Of a DNA stretch of 64,000 bases, positions 25,844 through 33,802 are shown piece by piece. Origin of the DNA: Flavobacterium dauae (GTDB lineage: Bacteria; Bacteroidota; Bacteroidia; Flavobacteriales; Flavobacteriaceae); the NCBI RefSeq assembly GCF_004151275.2, contig NZ_CP130821.1:1612001-1676000 (forward strand), written 5' to 3'. Position 1 is the stretch's first letter, and each line of letters opens with the position of its first letter. The position numbers and the translations under genes were made by a program. The notes beneath the pieces were generated by a model. That model was not told where the DNA came from. It did no database searches and was given only the letters and a program-made list of their open reading frames with translations.

Positions 25844-26100
25844 TCACTTGTTTCGTATTCTGCTTAATGAAACAGATGTAATGCCTAAATAGGAAGCGAT
25901 ATAATGTTGCTGTACACGCAATAATATCTCATGATTTTCCTGAAGAATTTTTTGTATCGGACTTCTGGTTTGTCCTGAATTCGTGGAATCAATAAATGTT
26001 GGTATGAGGCTACACAGCTAATGAGATACTTATTGAACAGGTTTTGAAAGGCTTTATCATTTTGTAATAAATCCATTTCCTTTTTACCAATAATCAAAAG
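25844..26100 (-). pseudogene. Crp/Fnr-family regulator fragment with frameshift
   Basis: The minus strand reads FNKYLISCVASYQHLLIPRIQDKPEVRYKKF (from 26097), then needs a frame change to continue LLRVQQHYIASYLGITSVSLSRIRN and stop at 25844. These match the C-terminal third of the intact Crp/Fnr protein at 29032-29571. The cyclic-nucleotide-binding domain is missing and only an alternative TTG could start the fragment. It lies just upstream of the quinone reductase gene that it may once have controlled. Confidence 0.72.
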
Positions 26101-26158
26101 AACCGAATGTATTGATTTTGTCTCTGTTCAGTCATTTACTGTTTATGGTTCTATTAGC

Positions 26159-26677
26159 TTAAAAAGCTATTTTAGATAACTTAATTTCAAAGTAGCACAC
26201 ATCTGCATTGTGGTAATGTGAAGGAAGATTCACAAAATTTTTCAACTTTTTGATTCCCAAAAAACTAAATCCACAATTTTTGTAGTGTTGAATCAGCTTT
26301 ACATTTTCACCACAAGTATCCATGCGGATATATTTTTTATCTTTCGCAAAATCCTTTGCCCAATCTACAATTATTTTTACAAAATTGTGGCCCCGGAAAC
26401 TCGGGTTTGTTGCTATTCTATGAATATAAAGAGCAGATACCCCATCGTCATCTTTCCAAATTTCTGGGTCGCTGTATGTAATTGCCCAAACGCAGGCAAT
26501 CTCATTATCAATCAGTAATTTGAATTGTCTGTTTTCAGCAATTTCTTCTTCTATCAATGTTTTATCAAATTCCGGCCATTGGTTTTCGGGAAACTTTTCT
26601 CTCTGAAATGCGGTGGCTAATTTATAAAGTCTAAATATTTCAGATATATCTATTTCGGTACTATTTACTATTTTCAT
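26159..26677 (-). CDS. GNAT-family N-acetyltransferase
   Basis: A 172-aa Gcn5-related acetyltransferase using acetyl-CoA. The core motif A is readable as ALYIHRIATNPSFRGHNFVKIIVDWAKDFA near residues 82-111, then MDTCGENVKLIQHYKNCGFSFLG. The substrate is unknown. It is monocistronic in the accessory region, with a decayed stretch upstream. Confidence 0.82.
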   Translation of the reverse strand: MKIVNSTEIDISEIFRLYKLATAFQREKFPENQWPEFDKTLIEEEIAENRQFKLLIDNEIACVWAITYSDPEIWKDDDGVSALYIHRIATNPSFRGHNFVKIIVDWAKDFAKDKKYIRMDTCGENVKLIQHYKNCGFSFLGIKKLKNFVNLPSHYHNADVCYFEIKLSKIAF

Positions 26678-27155
26678 TATCTATTGATATTATTATTGAT
26701 TCTAAATTGTTTTCGTCTTTGTTAACTCCTATTAGTAAGGTCAACTCATCACATTGAGGCACTATAGTGTTATCAATCTGAATTCTGCAAATACTTTATG
26801 CTTTACTATTTCTCCATTTTTTAGAATGCTTTTAATATGTTCTTTTTTACAAAGTTACAATGAGCTGAATAAACAAAACGATTACAATTGTAAAAAAACA
26901 TACTCAGATTCATCAACGATGGATAAACGAATACTGAAAGCTTCTAGTGATATCTTGTAACCTACTTTGGGAATGAGGGCTGTGAATCTATTGATAATAT
27001 ACTCAGTTTAAAAATCATCTAATTAGTAGTAAAAATGCCTTCACTTTGAAATTTCTCGTATAAACAAGGGATTTAACCACAAGTATAACGGATTGGGATA
27101 CTTCGGCTGCCATTGTTTTAAAGACCTTTGTAGGGTAATTAAAATAAAGATCGTA
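26678..27155. other. 478-base gap with no intact gene
   Basis: No frame here looks like a whole gene. On the minus strand, 26890-26975 reads like protein (ISLEAFSIRLSIVDESEYVF) but is broken on both sides, so it may be gene debris. Frames extending the SDR gene upstream (27093-27155) lack family similarity. Confidence 0.35.
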
Positions 27156-27920
27156 ATGAACAAACAGAAAATTGCTTTAGTAACCGGCGGAAGCCGTGGA
27201 ATAGGTCGGGATATAGCGCTTAACCTGGCAAAAAAGGGCTTAGATGTAATTATCACCTACCTATCCAATGAAAGCGCAGCCAATGAGGTTGTCGAACAAA
27301 TAAAATCCTATGGGAATAAAGCAGCGGCTTTACAATTGGACGTTGCTGCCTATGAAGCTTATGCCCCTTTTTTTTCGGAGAAATTATCACCACTGTTAAA
27401 AAACAATTTCAACAACTCACAATTAGACTATCTGATAAACAACGCAGGAGCTATTGCTTTTTCACCTTTTGAAAATGCTACAATCGATCAATTTAAGGAG
27501 ATGATACATATCCATCTGATGGCACCCTTCTTTATTACCCAACATGCTTTACAAATGATGAACGACGGAGGAGGAATTGTGAATATTTCAACTGGGTTAA
27601 CGCGTTTTTCCACACCAGGGTTTGCGGCATATGCCTCTATGAAGGGTGGACTTGAAGTGCTTACCAGATATCAGGCTAAAGAATTGGGGACACGAAAAAT
27701 CCGTGCAAATTCAGTAGCTCCAGGCGCTATCGAGACCGATATTTTAGGAGGTGCCGTGAGGGACAATAAAGACATGAATGCAGCACTGGCTGCTGAAACA
27801 ACCCTGGGGCGAGTTGGTTTGCCTAAAGATATCGGCGCTGTAGTTGCTTTTCTCTGTACTGAAGAAGCCTATTGGATCAATGCTCAACGAATTGAGGTGT
27901 CAGGTGGTAGTAACTTGTGA
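27156..27920 (+). CDS. Short-chain dehydrogenase/reductase
   Basis: A 254-aa classical SDR starting MNKQKIALVTGGSRGIGRDI; the start at 27156 is chosen because the TGxxxGIG cofactor motif begins eight residues in, and an upstream frame adds 21 unrelated residues. Also seen: NNAGAIAFSP, the catalytic STGLT...YASMKGG (Ser, Tyr, Lys) and APGAIETDI. It oxidises or reduces an unknown alcohol or ketone with NAD(P)H. The base composition is visibly less AT-rich than the neighbours, and it forms a pair with the AraC gene 20 bases downstream, suggesting joint acquisition. Confidence 0.9.
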   Translation: MNKQKIALVTGGSRGIGRDIALNLAKKGLDVIITYLSNESAANEVVEQIKSYGNKAAALQLDVAAYEAYAPFFSEKLSPLLKNNFNNSQLDYLINNAGAIAFSPFENATIDQFKEMIHIHLMAPFFITQHALQMMNDGGGIVNISTGLTRFSTPGFAAYASMKGGLEVLTRYQAKELGTRKIRANSVAPGAIETDILGGAVRDNKDMNAALAAETTLGRVGLPKDIGAVVAFLCTEEAYWINAQRIEVSGGSNL

Positions 27921-27940
27921 TTTTTTGGTAAATTTGACCC

Positions 27941-28861
27941 ATGGAGGAAATCATTCAAGTCAAAACCATTAGCGAATTTCACCGTCTGTATAATTTACCT
28001 AAGCCTTTACATCCGTTAATCAGCTTGGTAGATTACGTCGAAATGTATAATGGGGTAACGGTTAAGTGTTGGTCACAGTCATTCTATTCCATTGCATTAA
28101 AGAAGAATGTACTGGGAAAGTTTAATTATGGACAGTTGCCCTATGACTTCGATGAGGGTCTGATGTCATTTTTTTCACCAGGACAGATCCTAAATATTAA
28201 ATTCAACGATGACTTACCCAGACAGGAGCCATCGGGATGGATACTGCTTATCCATCCCGATTTTTTATGGAATACCACGCTGGCCAAAACGATAAAGGGA
28301 TATGAATATTTCGGGTATGCCATTAATGAGGCGCTTTTCCTGTCTGAGAGAGAGGAGGATAGTATGGGTATTCTTTTGGATAGCATCCGCGAAGAATACA
28401 GCAGGAATATGGATGATTTCAGTAAAAGGATTATCATCTCCCAGATCGAACTCTTGCTGAATTATGCAGATCGCTACTACAAAAGACAATTCATTACGCG
28501 AGAACGTAGTAATCACGAATTACTCACAAGATTTGAAGAATTACTGGAGCTATATTTCAACGAAACAAACGATAGGGAACGGGTGCTTCCGACAGTACAG
28601 TATTTCAGCGAAAAATTGAACAAAACCCCCGATTATCTGAGTAGCGTGTTGAAAAATACAACAGGTAGTAATGCCAGTCAACATATACAGTTCAAAATTA
28701 TAGAGGTGGCCAAACTCAAGCTCTCTACTACGACACTTACCGTAAGCGAGATCGCCTATAACTTAGGATTTGAACAACCACAATCATTGAGCAAGCTATT
28801 CAAAAAGGTTACACGCCAGACCCCTCTTGAATTCAGGAGTTTATATCAGCGACATATGTAA
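27941..28861 (+). CDS. AraC-family transcriptional regulator
   Basis: A 306-aa regulator with an N-terminal cupin-like sensing domain (residues 1-170, including FFSPGQILNI and LLIHPDFLW) and a C-terminal double HTH: VQYFSEKLNKTPDYLSSVLKNTTG and LTVSEIAYNLGFEQPQSLSKLFKKVTRQTP. It follows the SDR gene closely and shares its richer base composition, so it probably controls that gene. The effector is unknown. Confidence 0.9.
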   Translation: MEEIIQVKTISEFHRLYNLPKPLHPLISLVDYVEMYNGVTVKCWSQSFYSIALKKNVLGKFNYGQLPYDFDEGLMSFFSPGQILNIKFNDDLPRQEPSGWILLIHPDFLWNTTLAKTIKGYEYFGYAINEALFLSEREEDSMGILLDSIREEYSRNMDDFSKRIIISQIELLLNYADRYYKRQFITRERSNHELLTRFEELLELYFNETNDRERVLPTVQYFSEKLNKTPDYLSSVLKNTTGSNASQHIQFKIIEVAKLKLSTTTLTVSEIAYNLGFEQPQSLSKLFKKVTRQTPLEFRSLYQRHM

Positions 28862-29031
28862 ATGGTTTTTCAAAATTGCCGCTAACCATTTAAAGTTGCA
28901 CGTTAGCTTATTTGAATGGTCTCATATCATACCCACCTTTTTTTGAGGTTACACACAATTTAAGACCAGGTTAACGTAGTGCATTAGTATCACATTAAAT
29001 TGGGACGCTATTAAATTTATTTACACCACCA

Positions 29032-29571
29032 TTATCGTCTGTTTCGTATCCTGCTTAATGAAACAGAAGTTATACCTAAATAGGACGCGATATAATGTTG
29101 CGGAATACGCTGAATAATGTATGGATGTTGCTTAATAAGCTCTTCATACCTTTTTTGAGGTGAGTTTTTCAGATAGGAAAAAAAAAGATTTTGACTTTGT
29201 AGAAGCCGTTGAAATAGATGTTCAAGTATATTATCTTTAATATCCGGCAAACTCATTAATGCTTCTTGAAATTCCTTCAGAGTAATAGTTTGTAGCACAC
29301 AAGGTTCAATCGTTTCTATACTATATAGACTAGGTTTGTTTGTCATAAAACTTTCAATAGACGACACACCACTACCTTCAAAGAAAAATTGAGTTGTTAT
29401 ATCTTTTCCGTTATTATTAATCCAAGTTCGTAAACAACCTTTTTCCACGAAAAACATTTTTTTGGAAATTTCACCTTCTTCAAGAAGAGTAGTTTTAGCA
29501 GGAATCTCTATTTTTTTAAAAAGATGACTAAGAATACTCCACTTTTCGGTATTTTTTTTTGCTTCGTTCAT
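29032..29571 (-). CDS. Crp/Fnr-family transcriptional regulator
   Basis: A 179-aa protein with a cyclic-nucleotide-binding-like beta roll (residues 15-105: TTLLEEGEISKKMFFVEKGCLRTW) and a short HTH C-terminus (QRIPQHYIASYLGITSVSLSRIRNRR). No Cys cluster for an FeS centre is seen, so it is not an FNR oxygen sensor. It is the intact paralogue of the broken gene at 25844-26100 and the two share long stretches at the DNA level. Its target genes are unknown. Confidence 0.85.
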   Translation of the reverse strand: MNEAKKNTEKWSILSHLFKKIEIPAKTTLLEEGEISKKMFFVEKGCLRTWINNNGKDITTQFFFEGSGVSSIESFMTNKPSLYSIETIEPCVLQTITLKEFQEALMSLPDIKDNILEHLFQRLLQSQNLFFSYLKNSPQKRYEELIKQHPYIIQRIPQHYIASYLGITSVSLSRIRNRR

Positions 29572-29839
29572 TATATTTAGTTTAATAATATTTTAATAGT
29601 TCAAAATTCTTATAAATATCTTAACTCATTTAATTATTCATCTATTTTTATGGGTTTAATGCATAGAATAATAGAAAATTGATATATAATAAGCCCACAG
29701 TAGAGTTTAAGTGAATTATTTTTAAGATATTTTATTTTGAAAATCTATTTGAAAAATAGTTTATAAACATACGACTCTGAACTTTCGATGCCGAATAAAC
29801 TCGACTTTCTATGCTGTCATTTTTTACCAAGTCCGCAAA

Positions 29840-30059
29840 TCATGTTTCCATGAGAATAGTTTCAGAGTTTATATTCTCTTGTCTCTTATAAAAATCATTC
29901 ATAAAATCACTTCCCCAGTTTTCCATCATTTCAACAAGGGGTAAAAGCGATTCGCCTACTTCAGTTAAAAAATATTCAACCTTAGGAGGGAGTACCGGAT
30001 AAATAACTTTTCTAACAACACCATATGCCTCCAACTCTTTAAGTTGTAAGTTCAAAACT
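29840..30059 (-). pseudogene. HxlR-family regulator, 5' half lost at an IS junction
   Basis: The frame reads VLNLQLKELEAYGVVRKVIYPVLPPKVEYFLTEVG..., the second half of the HxlR winged helix (recognition helix end, wing and PPKVEY motif), and stops at 29840. Full HxlR proteins are about 100-120 aa; here about 75 residues remain. The frame is cut at 30059 by IS3 copy 2, and the missing N-terminal half is not on the other side of the IS, so sequence was deleted rather than just interrupted. Confidence 0.82.
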
Positions 30060-30128
30060 TGTAAGCTCCCCCAAAAAAAGTACAGTTTAAAACGAGAAAA
30101 ATTATTAATTTTAAACTAAACTGTAATT

Positions 30129-30395
30129 ATGAAGAGTAGTAAATTTAGTCCCACTCAAATCTCGAAGATCCTTCAAGAATTTGAATCTGGAAAAGATATT
30201 AATACAATTGTTAGAGAACATGGAGTTAGCAAAGCTACGTTTTATAAGTGGCGTCAACGCTACGGCGGCATGGAAGCAAGTGAATTAAAGAAAATAAAAG
30301 CTCTTGAAGAAGAAAACGCCAAACTCAAACGGATGTATGCTGATTTGGCTTTAGAATTAGATATGGCTAAGTACATCATTGAAAAAAAGCTTTAA
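30129..30395 (+). CDS. IS3-family transposase OrfA, copy 2
   Basis: An 88-aa helix-turn-helix plus leucine-zipper protein, identical to the copy 1 product. The A7G frameshift run is at 30382-30389. Confidence 0.93.
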   Translation: MKSSKFSPTQISKILQEFESGKDINTIVREHGVSKATFYKWRQRYGGMEASELKKIKALEEENAKLKRMYADLALELDMAKYIIEKKL

Positions 30396-30430
30396 AGCCT
30401 TGCCATAAAAGAGCTATCATAAAAGATATT

Positions 30431-31270
30431 TTGACCAAATATCCAAAAGGCAAAAGCAAGGCTTGCCGTATTTTACAGACTAGTCGAAGTAGCTTGGAGT
30501 ATCAATCCATCAAAAATGATTCTGATTTAATCCAGCGATTAGAGAAATTTGCTCAAGACCATCCAAGAGAAGGTTTTTGGAAATGTTATTATCGCCTTCG
30601 TAATGATGGAGACAAAGTAAATCATAAGCGATTGCATAGGGTTTATAAACAGATTGGTCTTCCTCATCGTAGAAAGACTAAAAAACACTTACCGCAGCGA
30701 GTTAAAGAAACTATTGAAATTCCTGAAAGTTTTACCCATACTTGGAGTATTGATTTTATGAGCGATAGTTTAACCAACGGAAGAAAGTTCAGAAGCTTTA
30801 ATGTTATTGATGATTTTAATAGAGAAGTATTATTTATAGAAACCGATTATTCACTTAAAAGCAGCAGAGTTATTTGGGTTTTAAAACACCTTGTAAATAA
30901 ACACGGAAAGCCAAAACGAATACGAATGGATAATGGACCTGAATTTATTGCTAAATTAGCACAGGATTGGAGCCAGGTTATGGAAATTGAATTTAAATAC
31001 ACCCAACCAGGTAAACCAACACAAAACGCTTTAATAGAACGTTTTAATAAAAGTTATCGTGAAAACGTACTCGATGCATATTTGTTCGATAGCATTGACC
31101 AAGTCAGAGAAATAAGCGACCAATGGATAGAAGATTATAATTACCACAGACCACACGATGCCTTAGGAGGAATTAGCCCGGTGAACTATAAAATAAAGAA
31201 AGAAAAAACAGTTGAAGGACTGCGTTCCGCTACGGCTACGCCTTCGCCTCACGCAGTCCTTCAACTGTGA
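30431..31270 (+). CDS. IS3-family transposase OrfB, copy 2
   Basis: A 279-aa integrase-core protein identical to that of copy 1, with the DDE residues in TWSIDFMSD, IRMDNGPEF and ALIERFNKSYR. The 3' end lies in the same 18-bp-arm palindrome. It looks functional. Confidence 0.93.
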   Translation: MTKYPKGKSKACRILQTSRSSLEYQSIKNDSDLIQRLEKFAQDHPREGFWKCYYRLRNDGDKVNHKRLHRVYKQIGLPHRRKTKKHLPQRVKETIEIPESFTHTWSIDFMSDSLTNGRKFRSFNVIDDFNREVLFIETDYSLKSSRVIWVLKHLVNKHGKPKRIRMDNGPEFIAKLAQDWSQVMEIEFKYTQPGKPTQNALIERFNKSYRENVLDAYLFDSIDQVREISDQWIEDYNYHRPHDALGGISPVNYKIKKEKTVEGLRSATATPSPHAVLQL

Positions 31271-31464
31271 TAAACTATGTATTATATTGTATAATTATAA
31301 CCTGTACTAAAAAGGGGAAGCCTACAATTAGCTCCTAAAAGAAACAAACCTCCCAAAATAAAGTATTTGAGAGGTTTATTTTGTGGGACAAACTTAACTC
31401 AAACCAATAGGTTGTAAATCAAATTTTCAGATAAAGTTGTGGCTATTACATCTGAAAAATTTAT

Positions 31465-31608
31465 TTAAAATTTTCTTTTTTTAATCCCTTGTGGTTTTTC
31501 TATAATTTCCTTCTTTTTTTCAATAAATTTTGACTGAGAATTCTTTGTTTCTATTCCTACTAACGTTGTCAGTTTTTCTTTATATTCTTGAATTGAACTG
31601 TTTTTAAC
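31465..31608 (-). pseudogene. Short coding remnant of unknown origin
   Basis: A minus-strand frame of 47 residues (with SSIQEYKEKLTTLVGIE and ending KPQGIKKRKF) has protein-like character but no start codon and a stop directly upstream. The Lys-rich tail would fit the C-terminus of a DNA-binding or mobilisation protein, but this is a guess. A hairpin-like sequence (AAACCTC/GAGGTTT, about 31342-31373) lies between it and the IS. Confidence 0.35.
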
Positions 31609-31690
31609 TTAGAAACATTGCTAAAAATAAATAATTGAAGTTTTTTTTAAAAAAAGAAGCATATATTTTTATAAAAATATGGATATAAAC

Positions 31691-31755
31691 AAAAAACCTC
31701 AAACAATGTTTGAGGTTTTTGACACTTATGAAAAAATTAATTACTTCACTTCTTC
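31691..31755 (-). repeat. Right copy of the 65-bp direct repeat (native dnaK 3' end); candidate att site
   Basis: This copy covers the last 15 bases of dnaK including the stop codon (31741-31755) and the downstream terminator. It is identical to 22240-22304. Being joined to the complete dnaK gene, it is the functional copy. Confidence 0.8.
31692..31720 (-). terminator. dnaK terminator
   Basis: On the minus strand AAAAACCTCAAA pairs with TTTGAGGTTTTT around a 5-base loop, followed by a T run. It lies 20 bases after the dnaK stop and is duplicated at 22241-22269, downstream of the hipA fragment. Confidence 0.85.
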
Positions 31756-33633
31756 GTAATCTACATCTTGTGTAGCATCGCTACCGTCTTGGTTTGGTTG
31801 TGCTTGTTGTGCACCACCTTGTTGACCGTCTGCTTGTGCTTTGTACATTTCTTCTGAAGCTGCTTTCCACGCTTCGTTGATTTTATCTAAAGCTGGTTGA
31901 ATGGTAGCTACATCACGAGTTTCGTATGCTTTTTTCAAATCTTCTAAAGCAGCTTGAATGTTTGCTTTATTTCCTTCTGATAATTTATCGCCAAACTCTG
32001 TCAATTGTTTTTCTGTTTGGAAAATCATTCCATCAGCTTCATTTAATTTATCAGCCGTTTCTTTAGCTTTTTTATCCGCTTCGGCATTTGCTTCGGCTTC
32101 TTTCTTCATTTTTTCGATTTCTTCTGGAGTTAAACCTGAAGAAGCTTCGATACGGATATCGTGTGATTTTCCTGTTCCTTTATCGGTTGCTGATACTTTA
32201 ATGATACCGTTGGCATCAATATCAAAAGTAACTTCAATTTGAGGTACTCCGCGTTGTGCTGGCGGGATTCCGTCTAAATGAAAACGACCAATTGTTTTAT
32301 TATCATTCGCCATTGGGCGTTCACCTTGCAACACGTGAATTTCTACCGATGGTTGGTTATCTACCGCTGTAGAAAACACTTGTGATTTTTTAGTTGGAAT
32401 GGTTGTGTTTGATTCGATTAATTTCGTAAAAACACCTCCCATAGTTTCAATTCCTAATGATAAAGGTGTAACGTCTAACAACAATACATCTTTTACATCA
32501 CCTGTTAAAACACCACCTTGAATTGCAGCTCCTAAAGCAACAACTTCGTCTGGATTTACTCCTTTTGATGGTTTTTTACCGAAGAATTTTTCTACTTGTT
32601 CCTGAATTACCGGAATACGCGTTGATCCACCTACTAAGATTACCTCATCGATATCAGAGATTGATAAACCTGCATCGTTTAACGCTTTTTTACAAGGCTC
32701 CATAGAACGGCGTACTAAATTATCAGCTAATTGCTCGAATTTTGCACGAGTTAACGTTTGTACCAAGTGTTTAGGACCTGTAGCGGTAGCAGTTACGTAT
32801 GGTAAGTTAATTTCTGTTTGTGCAGAAGACGACAACTCGATTTTTGCTTTCTCTGCAGCTTCTTTTAAACGTTGTAACGCCATTGGATCTTTACGTAAAT
32901 CAACACCTTCTGTAGTATTGAATTCGTTTGCTAACCAATCGATAATTACTTGGTCAAAATCGTCACCTCCTAAATGAGTGTCTCCGTTAGTTGACAATAC
33001 TTCAAATACACCGTCACCTAATTCTAAGATCGAGATATCAAATGTACCTCCACCTAAATCGTAAACAGCAATTTTCTTGTCTTGCCCACCTTTATCTAAA
33101 CCGTAAGCTAACGCAGCAGCAGTAGGTTCGTTAATAATACGCATTACTTCTAAACCTGCAATTTGTCCGGCTTCTTTAGTAGCTTGGCGTTGTGCATCGT
33201 TAAAATATGCAGGAACTGTAATAACCGCTTGTGTAACTGTTTGACCTAAATAGTCTTCAGCCGTTTTTTTCATTTTTTGTAACGTCATTGCCGATAATTC
33301 TTGTGGCGTGTATAAACGTCCATCAATATCAACACGTGGTGTATCATTATCGCCTTTAACAACTTTATAAGCTGTGTGGTTTACTTCGTCTTGAACTTCA
33401 GAGAACTTCTCTCCCATATAACGTTTAATAGAAGCAATTGTTTTTGTAGGGTTGGTTACCGCCTGACGTTTTGCAGGATCACCCACTTTAATTTCTCCGC
33501 CTTCAACAAAGGCAATTACAGATGGCGTTGTTCTTTTACCCTCTGCATTTGGAATAACAACCGCTTCGTTACCTTCCATTACAGCAACACAAGAGTTGGT
33601 AGTTCCTAAGTCAATTCCAATTATTTTACTCAT
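31741..33633 (-). CDS. dnaK: Molecular chaperone DnaK (Hsp70)
   Basis: A 630-aa cytosolic ATP-driven chaperone. The nucleotide-binding domain starts [21 protein letters not shown] and contains [16 protein letters not shown] and [13 protein letters not shown]. The substrate-binding domain has [18 protein letters not shown] and the helical lid follows, with a Gln/Ala-rich tail ending QDVDYEEVK. It is complete. Its 3' end acts as the apparent integration site of the neighbouring island. No grpE or dnaJ is adjacent. Confidence 0.98.
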   Translation of the reverse strand: MSKIIGIDLGTTNSCVAVMEGNEAVVIPNAEGKRTTPSVIAFVEGGEIKVGDPAKRQAVTNPTKTIASIKRYMGEKFSEVQDEVNHTAYKVVKGDNDTPRVDIDGRLYTPQELSAMTLQKMKKTAEDYLGQTVTQAVITVPAYFNDAQRQATKEAGQIAGLEVMRIINEPTAAALAYGLDKGGQDKKIAVYDLGGGTFDISILELGDGVFEVLSTNGDTHLGGDDFDQVIIDWLANEFNTTEGVDLRKDPMALQRLKEAAEKAKIELSSSAQTEINLPYVTATATGPKHLVQTLTRAKFEQLADNLVRRSMEPCKKALNDAGLSISDIDEVILVGGSTRIPVIQEQVEKFFGKKPSKGVNPDEVVALGAAIQGGVLTGDVKDVLLLDVTPLSLGIETMGGVFTKLIESNTTIPTKKSQVFSTAVDNQPSVEIHVLQGERPMANDNKTIGRFHLDGIPPAQRGVPQIEVTFDIDANGIIKVSATDKGTGKSHDIRIEASSGLTPEEIEKMKKEAEANAEADKKAKETADKLNEADGMIFQTEKQLTEFGDKLSEGNKANIQAALEDLKKAYETRDVATIQPALDKINEAWKAASEEMYKAQADGQQGGAQQAQPNQDGSDATQDVDYEEVK

Positions 33634-33730
33634 AATCTTTTATATCTTTTATTTTGTATTTATTGTTTTTTGTGATTTGTTCACGCTTTCTAATAGTCAA
33701 TTGTTATGCCAAGTAAAAAAAGTATAAAAA

Positions 33731-33760
33731 AATGTCAGAAAAAGTAGGTTTTCTGACATT
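33731..33760 (-). terminator. Terminator of the T9SS cargo gene
   Basis: A 12-bp perfect stem, AATGTCAGAAAA with TTTTCTGACATT, around a 6-base loop, in the gap between the cargo gene stop and dnaK. It insulates dnaK from upstream transcription. Confidence 0.8.
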
Positions 33761-33802
33761 TTAAACTCATTTATCATTTTTATTTATGACAAACTGACAC
33801 AG

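Larger units (their letters stand above)
30060..31326 (+). mobile_element. IS3-family insertion sequence, copy 2 (1267 bp), no target duplication
   Basis: Same ends and length as copies 1 and 3, but in the opposite orientation. The left flank ends AACT and the right flank begins ATTA, so there is no 4-bp duplication. The left flank is the hxlR fragment, the right flank unrelated sequence. This indicates recombination with another copy or an IS-adjacent deletion after insertion. Confidence 0.93.
22305..31690. mobile_element. Putative decayed integrative element inserted at the 3' end of dnaK
   Basis: About 9.4 kb bracketed by the 65-bp direct repeats. The content is accessory and patchy: truncated hipA, a PaaE-like reductase, DUF4405, a quinone reductase, a broken and an intact Crp/Fnr gene, GNAT, SDR, AraC, a truncated hxlR, an IS3 copy and a short coding fragment. 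The genes on either side (lipoprotein at 21756, dnaK) are chromosomal. No integrase remains. The IS3 copy without target duplication next to the hxlR break suggests that a deletion removed it. Evidence for duplication is direct; the mobile-element reading is inference. Confidence 0.6.

Noticed and set aside
27041..27256. A 71-aa minus-strand frame over the SDR start
   Set aside because: It is antisense to the conserved SDR N-terminus and has no promoter or family likeness.
12816..31326. Composite transposon made of IS3 copies 1 and 2
   Set aside because: The interval contains core genes (mazG, holA), copy 2 has no target duplication, and the outer flanks share no duplication.
31465..31608. 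Relaxase or mobilisation gene at the right edge of the island
   Set aside because: The 47-residue fragment is too short and featureless to support that name; it is listed only as an unassigned remnant.
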